NCBI GenBank assembly: GCA_965219565.1
Contig: OZ244780.1
Location: forward strand, 2,046,001-2,110,000
Direction of reading: 5' to 3'
Source of the DNA: DAOUJI01 sp965219565
Lineage (GTDB): Bacteria > Chloroflexota > Dehalococcoidia > Lucifugimonadales > JAGWBF01
Length of the DNA stretch: 64,000 bases
Made by a program: the position numbers and the translations under genes. Under the pieces are notes generated by a model. That model was not told the DNA's origin, ran no database searches, and was given only the letters and a program-made list of their open reading frames with translations. Positions 52,499-60,182 of the stretch are shown piece after piece (within the stretch, counting starts at the first letter, position 1; the number at the start of each line of letters is the position of its first letter).

Positions 52499-53419
52499 CT
52501 AGCTGTACCTGATTCGCGGATCGACGTAGGCGTAGAGGATGTCAACGATGAGATTGAGCAAAATGAAGCCGACCGAAATAATCAACACGGAGCCCTGCAC
52601 GAGTTTGAAGTCTCTTCCTACGGCCCCGGAAACCACCAGCTGCCCCACTCCCGGCCACGCAAATATATTCTCCACTATGACAGACCCGGTCAGCAGAATG
52701 CCGGCGGTTATTCCGAAGTAGGTCAGAGGAGCTATGGCAGCGTTCCGCAGACAGTGCTTCCAGAGCACCCTCCACTCCGGCAACCCTTTCAGCCTTGCCA
52801 TCTTGACGTATTCGCTGTCCAGGGTGTCCAACATGGAGGACCGCACCAGCCGCATGATCGCCGCCACCTGGAAAGTGCCCAGTGTGATGACCGGAAGGAC
52901 CATGTGCTTGATGCCGCCCTTGCCCGACGTTGGGAACCAGTCAAGCTCTACGGCGAATATCCATATAAGCATTATGCCGGTCCAGAAGGTGGGAGCCGAC
53001 TGGCCCAGAAAGGCAAAAATCTTGCCGCCGTAGTCCCACGGGGTGTCCTTCCTGACCGCTGTCAACACCCCCAGACCCACGGCGATGACCGTCGCTATGA
53101 ACAACGCAGTCCCGACCAGCTGGAACGAGGCGATGAGCCGGTCCGCCACGAGACGCATGATGTTCTGGCCGGGGAACTTGGTGGAGTCTCCAAAATCACC
53201 CTGAAGGGCGTTGGTCAGGTACGTCCAATACTGGATGATTACCGGGTCGTTGAGGCCCCACTGCTCTCTGAGAGCTTCTCTTTCTTTGGGGTCTGCTTCA
53301 ATGGGGATAATCAGATTGGTCGGGTCTCCGGAAGCCCTGGTCAGGATAAAGACGATGATGGATATGATGAACAGTACGAAGACGCCCTGGACCAACCGTA
53401 TAAAGATGTAGCGTTGCAT
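52499..53419 (-). CDS. ABC transporter permease, DppB type (pair 4)
   Basis: 306 residues. MQRYIFIRLVQGVFVLFIIS start, LTRASGDPTNLIIPIEADPK after TM1, EAA-type loop SEYVKMARLKGLPEWRVLWKH, and C-terminus NLIVDILYAYVDPRIRYS. Upstream on the same strand is the broken SBP gene, so this pair has lost its own binding protein unless another one in the island serves it. Confidence 0.92.
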   Translation of the reverse strand: MQRYIFIRLVQGVFVLFIISIIVFILTRASGDPTNLIIPIEADPKEREALREQWGLNDPVIIQYWTYLTNALQGDFGDSTKFPGQNIMRLVADRLIASFQLVGTALFIATVIAVGLGVLTAVRKDTPWDYGGKIFAFLGQSAPTFWTGIMLIWIFAVELDWFPTSGKGGIKHMVLPVITLGTFQVAAIMRLVRSSMLDTLDSEYVKMARLKGLPEWRVLWKHCLRNAAIAPLTYFGITAGILLTGSVIVENIFAWPGVGQLVVSGAVGRDFKLVQGSVLIISVGFILLNLIVDILYAYVDPRIRYS

Positions 53420-53494
53420 GGCTTTGTCAGGTCACCGGTCTAAAGGCGTCTTAGGGCGGATTCATGAGGCTGATGCGCCTCGATTATGATTAGC

Positions 53495-53542
53495 GTCCCC
53501 AGCCAGGGGTCATGGTTCCGGCGTAGGCCCCTGGCTGGGGAC
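53495..53542. terminator. Strong hairpin between the SBP pseudogene and pair 4
   Basis: A perfect 15-bp inverted repeat (GTCCCCAGCCAGGGG at 53495-53509, its complement at 53528-53542) encloses 18 bases. A smaller CCGGGG/CCCCGG hairpin lies at 53560-53578. No T-run follows; such hairpins between a binding protein and its permeases often limit readthrough or protect the upstream message. Confidence 0.5.
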
Positions 53543-53605
53543 GTCTCTGCTCCAAACTTCCGGGGTAAAAGTCCCCGGTACGGGGTCAGGGTTCCCTGTT
53601 TCAGC

Positions 53606-54690
53606 CTATTTTTTCACCGCCACGGCGTATTCCAGGTCCCTGATGCCCCAAATGCCGGAGGAGATGTGGTTCTCGATGACGTTGGGGTTGATGGTGAAGT
53701 CCATAGGCAGGGAGAACAGGGGAACGGTGGCGTAGTTGTCGAAGAGGTAATTGCCCGCCTCTCGCAGCAACCTGTCCCTCTCATCAAGGTCCAATTCGGG
53801 GATGAGTTGCTCGTACAGGTCGTCCACTCGTTCGCTCTCAAAGAAGTGGCAGCACCTGCTCAGCAGGGTTCGTCCGCTGTAGTAGAAGATGCCTATCATG
53901 GACGGCTCTTCCCACCGCTTGGTGCCGTCGGTCCAGGCGACTCCGCCCACGCTTCCGTCAATGATGTGCGCAACGAAGTTGGCGAACTCATCCGTTCTCG
54001 ACGGTATATCCACTCCGATTTCCTGCCAGTGCCCAGGACCGCCTGGCCCACGTTGATTACGTGAGGGGCCTCGGGCAGTATGGTGAGCAGGAACTCCATG
54101 TTGGACCAGTCTATAGGCCCGCCCAGCTCCGCCTCGACCTCGGCTATGAGCTCCTTGGCCCGCTCAGGGTCGTAGCCGTACATCTCGTCGAACCTCTCCT
54201 CCCACTCGTCGTTCCAGCCGGGAAGAGTCCGGTGGTAGGGGTTCACCATCATGCGCTCGCCCTTGCCGCCCAGGGTCGTGGCTTGAAGCTCGTCGCGGTT
54301 GACCGCTCGGTTGAGCGCTTCCCTGATTCGGATGTCAACCCAGGGCACCTTTGTGGAGTCATGCAGCATGTCTGAATAGGGAAGGTCCGGCTGAGTTCCC
54401 TTCCGCCCCGCGTTGGGCTCCGGGTGGAAGTTGCCGCCGAACAAGGTGTAGTGGTTGATCATGGGAATCTCGGAGGAGATGACCCGGTATCCCTGGTCGA
54501 CGGCCGTCTTCTCCAAGTCGGGGGGAAGCTGGGCCATGTGGATTTCTTCAGCCAACAACATGGCCAGCTTGGTTGCGGGCTCGGCAACGATGTTCAACTG
54601 GAGTTCCGGGAAGTCTGGGGTCTGCCTCCAATGGTCATTGGGGACCCGCTCGAAAAGAATATGGGAGCCCGAACGAAAACCAACACGGCG
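53606..54690 (-). pseudogene. Broken ABC substrate-binding protein, family 5 (SBP-psi)
   Basis: Remnant of a family 5 binding protein. The recognisable part begins around SGSHILFERVPNDHWR, which aligns with SGSYILHVRVPYKHWR of SBP-4 in the middle of the protein; the signal peptide, linker and first half of the domain are gone. A one-base frameshift near 54028-54036 then separates VINVGQAVLG from HWQEIGVDIPSRTDE in the next frame, and the C-terminus RDLEYAVAVKK is intact. An MFS gene starts on the other strand about 110 bases from the break. It was the partner of pair 4 (inference). Confidence 0.85.
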
Positions 54691-54799
54691 TAGACGACGG
54701 GCTTGTTCTGGCAGCCGTCGTGTCACATTTTTGCCGAATGCCGTAGGCGCCATGACATACCCTAGGCTCAGCCTCTGGGGTATACTAGGCGTCGCTCCC

Positions 54800-56044
54800 A
54801 TGGCAGACCGCTATTCCATCCAAACTCCGGCCGGGCGCCCCCGGATACGCACTTTCCAAGCCCTGTACCACCCGTCGTTCCGACGTCTATACCCTGCTGC
54901 ATGGCTGTTCTATCTCTATCGAATGATGGAAATCACGACCGCATCGTGGTTAGTCCTGGAAAAGACGGAGTCGCCCCTTATGGTCACCCTGGTGGGGGTG
55001 AGCCGGTTGGCCCCCATGCTTCTGCTGGGGATGGTGGCCGGTAGCCTGGCTGACCGCTTCTCCAAGAAGTTTCTCATGGGAGGCTTCCAGCTGGTCAACC
55101 TGGCGGTCGCCGTAGTTTTGACCATCCTGGTCTTCATTGACGCCATTGAGGCATGGCACATCTTTCCGGCCATGTTCATCACGGGAGTGGCTTCGACAGT
55201 GGACTTTTCTTCCAGGAGGTCCTTCTACTCGGACCTATTCACCGACTCGCGGGTGGTCAACGCCATAGCGTTGGACTCGGCCGCAGCCACCGGATGCAAC
55301 ATGCTGGGGCCCATCCTTGCCGGGGCTATGATTGGCGTCACCGGATATCAAGGAGCGTTTCTCTTCATGTGCACCGCATCGGCGGTCGGATTTGTGTTTC
55401 TCTCGACCGTCAAGGCCCCATATTCCCGCACGACAGAGAGGAGGTCGGCGGGAGTAGCCGAGCAGGTCGTGGAGAGCTTGAAGGCCGTACGTTCCAACCA
55501 AACGCTGTGGGCCGTCGTCATAGTGACCATCTGCCTCAACTTCTTCGGGTTCCCCTTTATGCAGATGGTGCCTGTTATCGCCAAGGAGACCCTCAACGTC
55601 GGGGAGCTGGGGTTCGGCATACTGTTCGCCGCCGTTGGAATCGGCTCCTTTTCGGGCACTATGCTCATCGCGACCCGGGGAGTCAGAAGACCGGGCGCCG
55701 TGTTCGCTCTGGGGGCCATGGTAATGCTGATCGGGGTATCGGTTTTCGCAACTTCAAACATCTATATATTGTCCTTCTTCCTGCTGCTGATCGTGGGGAT
55801 AGGCATGTCGGGGTTCGCCAACATGCAATCGTCCATCACTCTCCAGGCGGCGCCCCCTGAAATGCGAGGAAGAGCTATGGGAGCGGTTGCCCTTGGCATC
55901 GGGACCGCCATTCCGGGGCTGCTCATCGCGGGGACGTTGGCAGAGGCTTTGGGGCCGCAGGTCGCCTTGTTGAGCATGTCGCTGGCCGGGGTGGGCGCCG
56001 TGGGCCTGGCCTTCTGGAAGCTTCCCATACTCCGCCAACGGTAA
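54800..56044 (+). CDS. Major facilitator superfamily transporter
   Basis: 414 residues from the ATG at 54800; a longer in-frame reading upstream runs through the reverse strand of the SBP pseudogene and is rejected. About 10-12 membrane segments. The MFS inter-helix motif appears as GMVAGSLADRFSKKFLM near residue 75, and TVDFSSRRSFYSDLF near residue 134 resembles the EntS/MFS_3 exporter group. A TATACT -10 at 54781-54786 would give a leader of only about seven bases. Substrate unknown; the adjacent P450 may make the exported or detoxified compound (speculative). Confidence 0.85.
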   Translation: MADRYSIQTPAGRPRIRTFQALYHPSFRRLYPAAWLFYLYRMMEITTASWLVLEKTESPLMVTLVGVSRLAPMLLLGMVAGSLADRFSKKFLMGGFQLVNLAVAVVLTILVFIDAIEAWHIFPAMFITGVASTVDFSSRRSFYSDLFTDSRVVNAIALDSAAATGCNMLGPILAGAMIGVTGYQGAFLFMCTASAVGFVFLSTVKAPYSRTTERRSAGVAEQVVESLKAVRSNQTLWAVVIVTICLNFFGFPFMQMVPVIAKETLNVGELGFGILFAAVGIGSFSGTMLIATRGVRRPGAVFALGAMVMLIGVSVFATSNIYILSFFLLLIVGIGMSGFANMQSSITLQAAPPEMRGRAMGAVALGIGTAIPGLLIAGTLAEALGPQVALLSMSLAGVGAVGLAFWKLPILRQR

Positions 56045-56096
56045 GCGGGGTTTCCCGCTCGGACTCCGGGGCAATCCCGCCATGCTCGATGTCAGG

Positions 56097-56213
56097 CTAG
56101 CTGATTGACACGGGCAGAGCCTTCAACGATCTGTCGTTGATATTGGGGTAGCGCTCCAGCTCGCCTGCGGTGAGGCTCAGCAATGAACCAGCCATTGCCT
56201 CAGGCGAGAACAT
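56097..56213 (-). pseudogene. Possible remnant of a second P450 C-terminus
   Basis: A 38-codon frame ends ERYPNINDRSLKALPVSIS before a stop. It aligns with the last residues of the intact P450 just upstream (EYQPTITFRSLKQLPVALN): the P, I, RSLK and LPV positions match. The DNA around both stops is also similar (CACGGGCAG shared). The part before this tail does not look like P450. Probably a leftover of a tandem copy. Confidence 0.4.
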
Positions 56214-56268
56214 CTCGTCGTCGACGGCGGTCCGCCGGTTTCTTCCCCGGCTCCGACGTGAAACGGAG

Positions 56269-57489
56269 CTAGTTGAGCGCCACGGGCAGCTGCTTGAGCG
56301 AGCGGAAGGTGATGGTGGGCTGGTACTCGTACTCTACCGGGTCGAGGGTCATGTTGGGGAACCGTTCCGCCAGCGCTTTGAACGCCTCTTGCCCTTCCAG
56401 CCTTGCCAGAGTGGCTCCCAGGCAGTGGTGGATCCCCGACCCGAAAGCCACGTGCCTGTTCGGATGCCGCTGTATGTCGAACGTGTCGGGCTCGTCGAAC
56501 ATGTTGGGGTCCCGATTGGCCGAGGATATGAACCAGCGGATGCGCTCGTCGGTTTTTAGTGTCTTGCCCCTCATTTCAACGTCAACTGCGGCTATCCGTG
56601 TGATGGACTTCACCGGCGGATCATATCTCAGGCACTCCTCGGTTGCCCTTACGGTCATCCCAGCAGGGTCCTCCTGGAACAATTCCCACTGGTCCCTGTT
56701 TTCTAGGAAAGCCTTGGTCCCGTTGCAGAGAAGGTTGATGGTGGTCTCGTGTCCCGCCAACAGCAGAAGAGAACAGTTGACCAACACCTGATGCCTGGTG
56801 AACACACCTTCTCTCTCGCCGTTGGCCAATACGGAAATGAAATCGTCGCCGGGGTTGTCTATGCGTTCCTCCACCAGTGGCGACACGTACTCCACCATTG
56901 ACTTCATGCCCTCGACCACGTACCTCATACGGTCCGGCTCACCGCGGAACAGGTTGAGCAGCTTTTCTGCGATCGCCCGAATCGCTGGCCGGTCCTCATA
57001 GGGGACTCCCATCATCTGAGCTATGACCAGCACGGGAAGTGGCGTGGCAAAGTCCCTCATCACCTCCATGCTCCCCTTCTCTTCGGCTGCGTCCAGAAGC
57101 TCTTTTATGGCGCTCTGCACCAGAGGGCGCCAAAGCTCCATCGCCTTGGGAGTGAAGTAGCCGTGGACGATTTTGCGCATGTCGAAGTGGGCGGGCCTGT
57201 CGTGCTGGATGAACTGGTCGCCCTGGTACTCCTTGGCGAAGTCATACAGAGGGTTGTCCGATTCGTATATCTCCGGGTATGGGGGCTTGGGATCATTCTT
57301 GAACACCGCCGACGAGAAAAGCTCGTGGTGGCGAGTCACCCACACGAGGTCGTCGTGGCGGGTAATGTCCCACACATCGTACTTCTCGTTCCAATGGACC
57401 GGGTCTTCCTCGCGCATCATGCCGTAGTACCAGTACGGGTCGGCCATAACGTCCTGTGCAAACTCGTTGTCGTGGATGGTCTTTATCAT
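56269..57489 (-). CDS. Cytochrome P450
   Basis: 406-residue soluble bacterial P450 that uses O2 and external electrons to hydroxylate a small substrate. Key parts: LLLAGHETTINLL in helix I near residue 240, ExxR as EECLRY near residue 283, RWFISSANRDPNMFDEPDTF near residue 323, and the heme loop FGSGIHHCLGATLARLEG with Cys356 as the iron ligand. A TTGACA sits at 57542-57547 on the - strand about 55 bases before the ATG, with a weak -10. No ferredoxin or reductase gene is adjacent. Confidence 0.93.
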   Translation of the reverse strand: MIKTIHDNEFAQDVMADPYWYYGMMREEDPVHWNEKYDVWDITRHDDLVWVTRHHELFSSAVFKNDPKPPYPEIYESDNPLYDFAKEYQGDQFIQHDRPAHFDMRKIVHGYFTPKAMELWRPLVQSAIKELLDAAEEKGSMEVMRDFATPLPVLVIAQMMGVPYEDRPAIRAIAEKLLNLFRGEPDRMRYVVEGMKSMVEYVSPLVEERIDNPGDDFISVLANGEREGVFTRHQVLVNCSLLLLAGHETTINLLCNGTKAFLENRDQWELFQEDPAGMTVRATEECLRYDPPVKSITRIAAVDVEMRGKTLKTDERIRWFISSANRDPNMFDEPDTFDIQRHPNRHVAFGSGIHHCLGATLARLEGQEAFKALAERFPNMTLDPVEYEYQPTITFRSLKQLPVALN

Positions 57490-57566
57490 GTTCCCCTCCC
57501 CGGCGGGATGTGCATCAAAAATAATCGGGATATATGGGTTCTGTCAATGCGATGTCTGGACGTAAA

Positions 57567-58958
57567 TCAGTCGGCGCGGGGTATCGTGAAGCTGAAGGTG
57601 GAGCCTGACCTCTCTTCACTTTTTACGTCCACGTCCCCCCCGTGAAGTTGAACTATGTGCTTAACAATGGCAAGACCCAATCCCGTGCCCTCATCTCTAC
57701 GAGAGCGGTCAACCTTATAGAAGCGCTCGAAAACGTGGGGGAGATGCTCAGGCGATATGCCGACGCCGGTGTCCCGCACCTCCACCTTCAAGTTGTCGCC
57801 GGAGGGCGCCACCCACAAGCTGACGGTCCCGCCGCTGGGCGTGAACTTCAACGCATTGTGGACCAGGTTCACCAGGACCTGCCTGATCTTCTCCCCGTCG
57901 CCGGTCGCGGGAGGCAGCGATTCCGGGATCTCCACAGCTATGTCGACGCCCCGGAGCAGCGCAGCCTCCTTCATGTTGTCCTGGACTTCTCTTAGGAGAG
58001 GAGGTATTTGAATCGGATACAGGTGAATGGGCTCCTGGCCGCTTTCCAGCCTGGACAGCTCAAGCAGCTCGTCGGCCATGTTGATCATTCTCTCCAAATC
58101 TCCCTCGATACGCTGGAGGAAGTTGCGGGCCGTGTCGGGTTCGGAGACGGCCCCATTCTGCAAAGTTTCCACGGCGGCCTTGATGGACGCCAGGGGGTTG
58201 CGGAGCTCGTGGGACACGTTGCTGACGAACTCCCGCCGGGTTGTGTCGAGCCTCCGGACACGGGTAAGGTCGTGGAGGGTAAGAATGGCCCCGGATCTGC
58301 CGGTGTCGTCACCAAGAGGTATGGCTATCGCGCTGACGAATCGCCGGGGCCGGTGCTCCACCTCTCCGAATTGCAATGCGTTGGTCTCCAAAGATCTGGA
58401 TACCAACCTGTGCAATTCATGATCGCGGGCCAACTCCATGAAGCTTCGTCCCAGCACATCTTTGCGATCGACCTCCAAAATCTCGCGCGCCACCTGGTTG
58501 ACCAGTTCGACGCCTCCCTCGGGTCCCACCATCACTACTCCGTCGGCCATGGTCTCAAGGATCGCTGACAGCTTGTTTCTTTCCGAAGAGAGGTTTTGGA
58601 TTGTGCTCCGCAGGGTGGCGGCCATGTTGTTGAAGGCGTCAGCCAAGTCCAGAGTTTCATCCTGCGTCAGGGACTCGACTCTGTGCCCCAAGTCACCCCC
58701 CGAAAGTCGCCTTGCGCCTTCCGTGACTGACCTGACGGAACGGGACGTGCGCCTGGATAGGAGATATCCGATGGCGAGGGCAATGACCGTCGCTGCGACT
58801 ATGGCCACGACTGCGGTGATGATTACCGGCCCCAGGTCGGCGTCAGGTTCGGACCTTCTCACCAGCAAGACCACAGCGACGCTTGCGGCGACCGTCACCG
58901 AAAGAGCCAACGCCGCGTTGGCCAACGCCAGCCGCCATTGAAGAGACCTGGGCAACAT
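57567..58958 (-). CDS. Sensor histidine kinase (PhoR/VicK-like)
   Basis: 463 residues from the ATG at 58958, which overlaps the regulator's stop by one base (TAATG). Two N-terminal membrane helices (about residues 12-32 and 42-65) sit with only a very short outer loop. Then come HAMP (SRRTSRSVRSVTEGARRLSG), a PAS domain (about residues 130-230, LETMADGVVMVGPEGG), HisKA with phospho-acceptor His250 in VSHELRNPLAS, and HATPase_c with NLVHNALKF, DTGVGI and GTGLGLAI. The lack of a sizable outer domain suggests sensing inside the membrane or cytosol, as in PhoR. Confidence 0.92.
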   Translation of the reverse strand: MLPRSLQWRLALANAALALSVTVAASVAVVLLVRRSEPDADLGPVIITAVVAIVAATVIALAIGYLLSRRTSRSVRSVTEGARRLSGGDLGHRVESLTQDETLDLADAFNNMAATLRSTIQNLSSERNKLSAILETMADGVVMVGPEGGVELVNQVAREILEVDRKDVLGRSFMELARDHELHRLVSRSLETNALQFGEVEHRPRRFVSAIAIPLGDDTGRSGAILTLHDLTRVRRLDTTRREFVSNVSHELRNPLASIKAAVETLQNGAVSEPDTARNFLQRIEGDLERMINMADELLELSRLESGQEPIHLYPIQIPPLLREVQDNMKEAALLRGVDIAVEIPESLPPATGDGEKIRQVLVNLVHNALKFTPSGGTVSLWVAPSGDNLKVEVRDTGVGISPEHLPHVFERFYKVDRSRRDEGTGLGLAIVKHIVQLHGGDVDVKSEERSGSTFSFTIPRAD

Positions 58959-59644
58959 TATCCCTGGAAACGGTACCCGACACCCCTGACGGTGACAATT
59001 CTTTTGGGGCTGCCTGGGTCGTCCTCGATCTTCTCCCGCAGCCAGCGGACGTGAACGTCCACCGTGCGCATGTCTCCCACGAAATCGTATCCCCACACCT
59101 GGTCCAGTATCTGGTTCCTGGTGTATATGCGGCTGCGGTTCTGCATTAGAAGGGCCAGCAGGTCAAACTCCCGCGGCTTTAGTTCCAGGGGTGCGTCTCT
59201 GAGAGTGACTTCATGGCTGGTCAGATTCAACTCCAGGTCGCCATCAACCAACACCTGGGCGCTTTCGGAATGCCGGGCAGGAGTCCTTCTCAGCATCGCC
59301 TTCGCTCTGGCCACCAGTTCCCTCATACTGAAGGGCTTGACCACGTAGTCGTCGGCGCCCAGTTCCAGCCCCACGACCCGGTCTATCTCCTCAGCTTTGG
59401 CCGTGAGCATGAGAATGGGTACGTCGCTGCGTCGGCGGAGAGTCCTGCACACCTCCAACCCGTCTACGCTGGGCAGCATGATATCCAAGATGATCAAATC
59501 GGGGTCGAACTCCCGGGCCATTGCAAGTCCCCGCTCGCCGTCAGCGGCGGTCGACACCTGGAAACCTTCCTGCTCCAGGTTGTACTTAATCGCCTCAGTG
59601 AGATTCTCTTCGTCGTCTACTATCAGGACAGTCCGAGAAGTCAA
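58958..59644 (-). CDS. OmpR/PhoB-family response regulator
   Basis: 228 residues from a TTG at 59644 with GGAG eight bases upstream. Receiver domain: acidic pair DDEE at residues 9-12, phospho-acceptor Asp54 in LIILDIMLPS, a conserved Thr in ILMLTAKAEE and Lys in YVVKPFSMREL. The C-terminal winged helix has LTPREFDLL-like LKPREFDLLALLMQN and VWGYDFVGDMRTVDVHVRWLREKIE. It resembles PhoB/RegX3/WalR regulators and is cotranscribed with the kinase. Its own promoter overlaps a direct repeat, which suggests autoregulation. Confidence 0.93.
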   Translation of the reverse strand: MTSRTVLIVDDEENLTEAIKYNLEQEGFQVSTAADGERGLAMAREFDPDLIILDIMLPSVDGLEVCRTLRRRSDVPILMLTAKAEEIDRVVGLELGADDYVVKPFSMRELVARAKAMLRRTPARHSESAQVLVDGDLELNLTSHEVTLRDAPLELKPREFDLLALLMQNRSRIYTRNQILDQVWGYDFVGDMRTVDVHVRWLREKIEDDPGSPKRIVTVRGVGYRFQG

Positions 59645-59679
59645 TCCAACGTCTCCTTCCCCCTCTCCCCTCCTCGCTT

Positions 59680-59713
59680 ATTATAATGCCATTTGGGAAT
59701 AATGCCATTTGGG
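59680..59713 (-). promoter_or_regulatory. Two-component operon promoter on a 15-bp direct repeat
   Basis: On the - strand TATAAT (59680-59685) and ATGGCA (59703-59708) are 17 bases apart. ATAATGCCATTTGGG occurs twice in tandem, at 59683-59697 and 59699-59713, period 16, so it covers both the spacer and the -35. This is a good candidate operator for the PhoB-like regulator. Confidence 0.6.
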
Positions 59714-59858
59714 TGCCGTAGAGGACTGCCCAGACTTTTTGCAGGCCCTTCACATTCCCGTTGGCTCTGACAACGCTACACCGCGATGACGGGGCTTCGT
59801 AACTATTAGCGGTTGAGTTAAAGCGGGTCCAAGCATCACGCCGGACGGAACGGTTCTC

Positions 59859-59911
59859 GTAGGGGCGACCGGCCGGTCGCCCCTACCTGTCTCCAAGCGG
59901 TTACTTGAAAG
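59859..59911. repeat. REP-like element, copy 3
   Basis: Perfect 28-bp palindrome at 59859-59886, identical to copy 2, with TTGAAAG at 59905-59911, the same 18-base gap as in copies 1 and 2. Confidence 0.85.
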
Positions 59912-60115
59912 CTAGTCGAAGGACGGTTCGCTCGGCTCGTCCCGAACGGGGCAAACAAGTCGTCTGACAGCTGACAGACCTCATGTCCGCCCGTCGCATG
60001 GACTAAAGCCGTCCGGCTCGTGGTATATTGTGTCCATCAAACTGAAGACCTTTGAATAACCTGCGTCATACCAGCGAAGGCCGGCGCCCAAGGTTCCCTC
60101 CAAGATGGGGAGACG

Positions 60116-60147
60116 CCCTCACCCCAACCCTCTCCCGGTGGGAGAGG
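60116..60147 (-). repeat. Dispersed intergenic repeat, inverse copy
   Basis: Reverse complement of the element at 17620-17653 with small differences. Because it is open in frame with the next gene it can wrongly extend that gene by 26 codons that read PHPNPLPVGEE. Confidence 0.8.
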
Positions 60148-60182
60148 AGGTTAAGCAAAGGTCTCCCTCTGAGGAACATTGT

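Larger units (their letters stand above)
59714..60182. other. Intergenic region with dispersed repeats
   Basis: No gene is seen. It contains REP-like copy 3 (59859-59911), a TCGAAGGACGGTTCG-type repeat at about 59917-59950, a degenerate CGTCATNCCAGCGNA repeat near 60065, and the inverse PHPNPLP repeat at 60116-60147. Confidence 0.6.

Noticed and set aside
31669..54690. Genomic island integrated at tRNA-Thr
   Set aside because: The ABC island starts right after the tRNA, but no integrase and no repeat of the tRNA 3' end was seen at the far side.
54455..54799. N-terminal extension of the MFS transporter by 115 residues
   Set aside because: It reads antisense through the SBP pseudogene, has no MFS similarity, and a TATACT -10 lies just before the ATG at 54800.
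53606..54801. Two separate overlapping binding-protein genes
   Set aside because: The pieces align consecutively to one family 5 protein; a one-base shift and missing N-terminus explain them better.
60105..60182. N-terminal extension of the LLM gene beginning MGRRPHPNPLPV
   Set aside because: The extra codons are the translation of a dispersed intergenic repeat; the ATG at 60183 begins the conserved domain.
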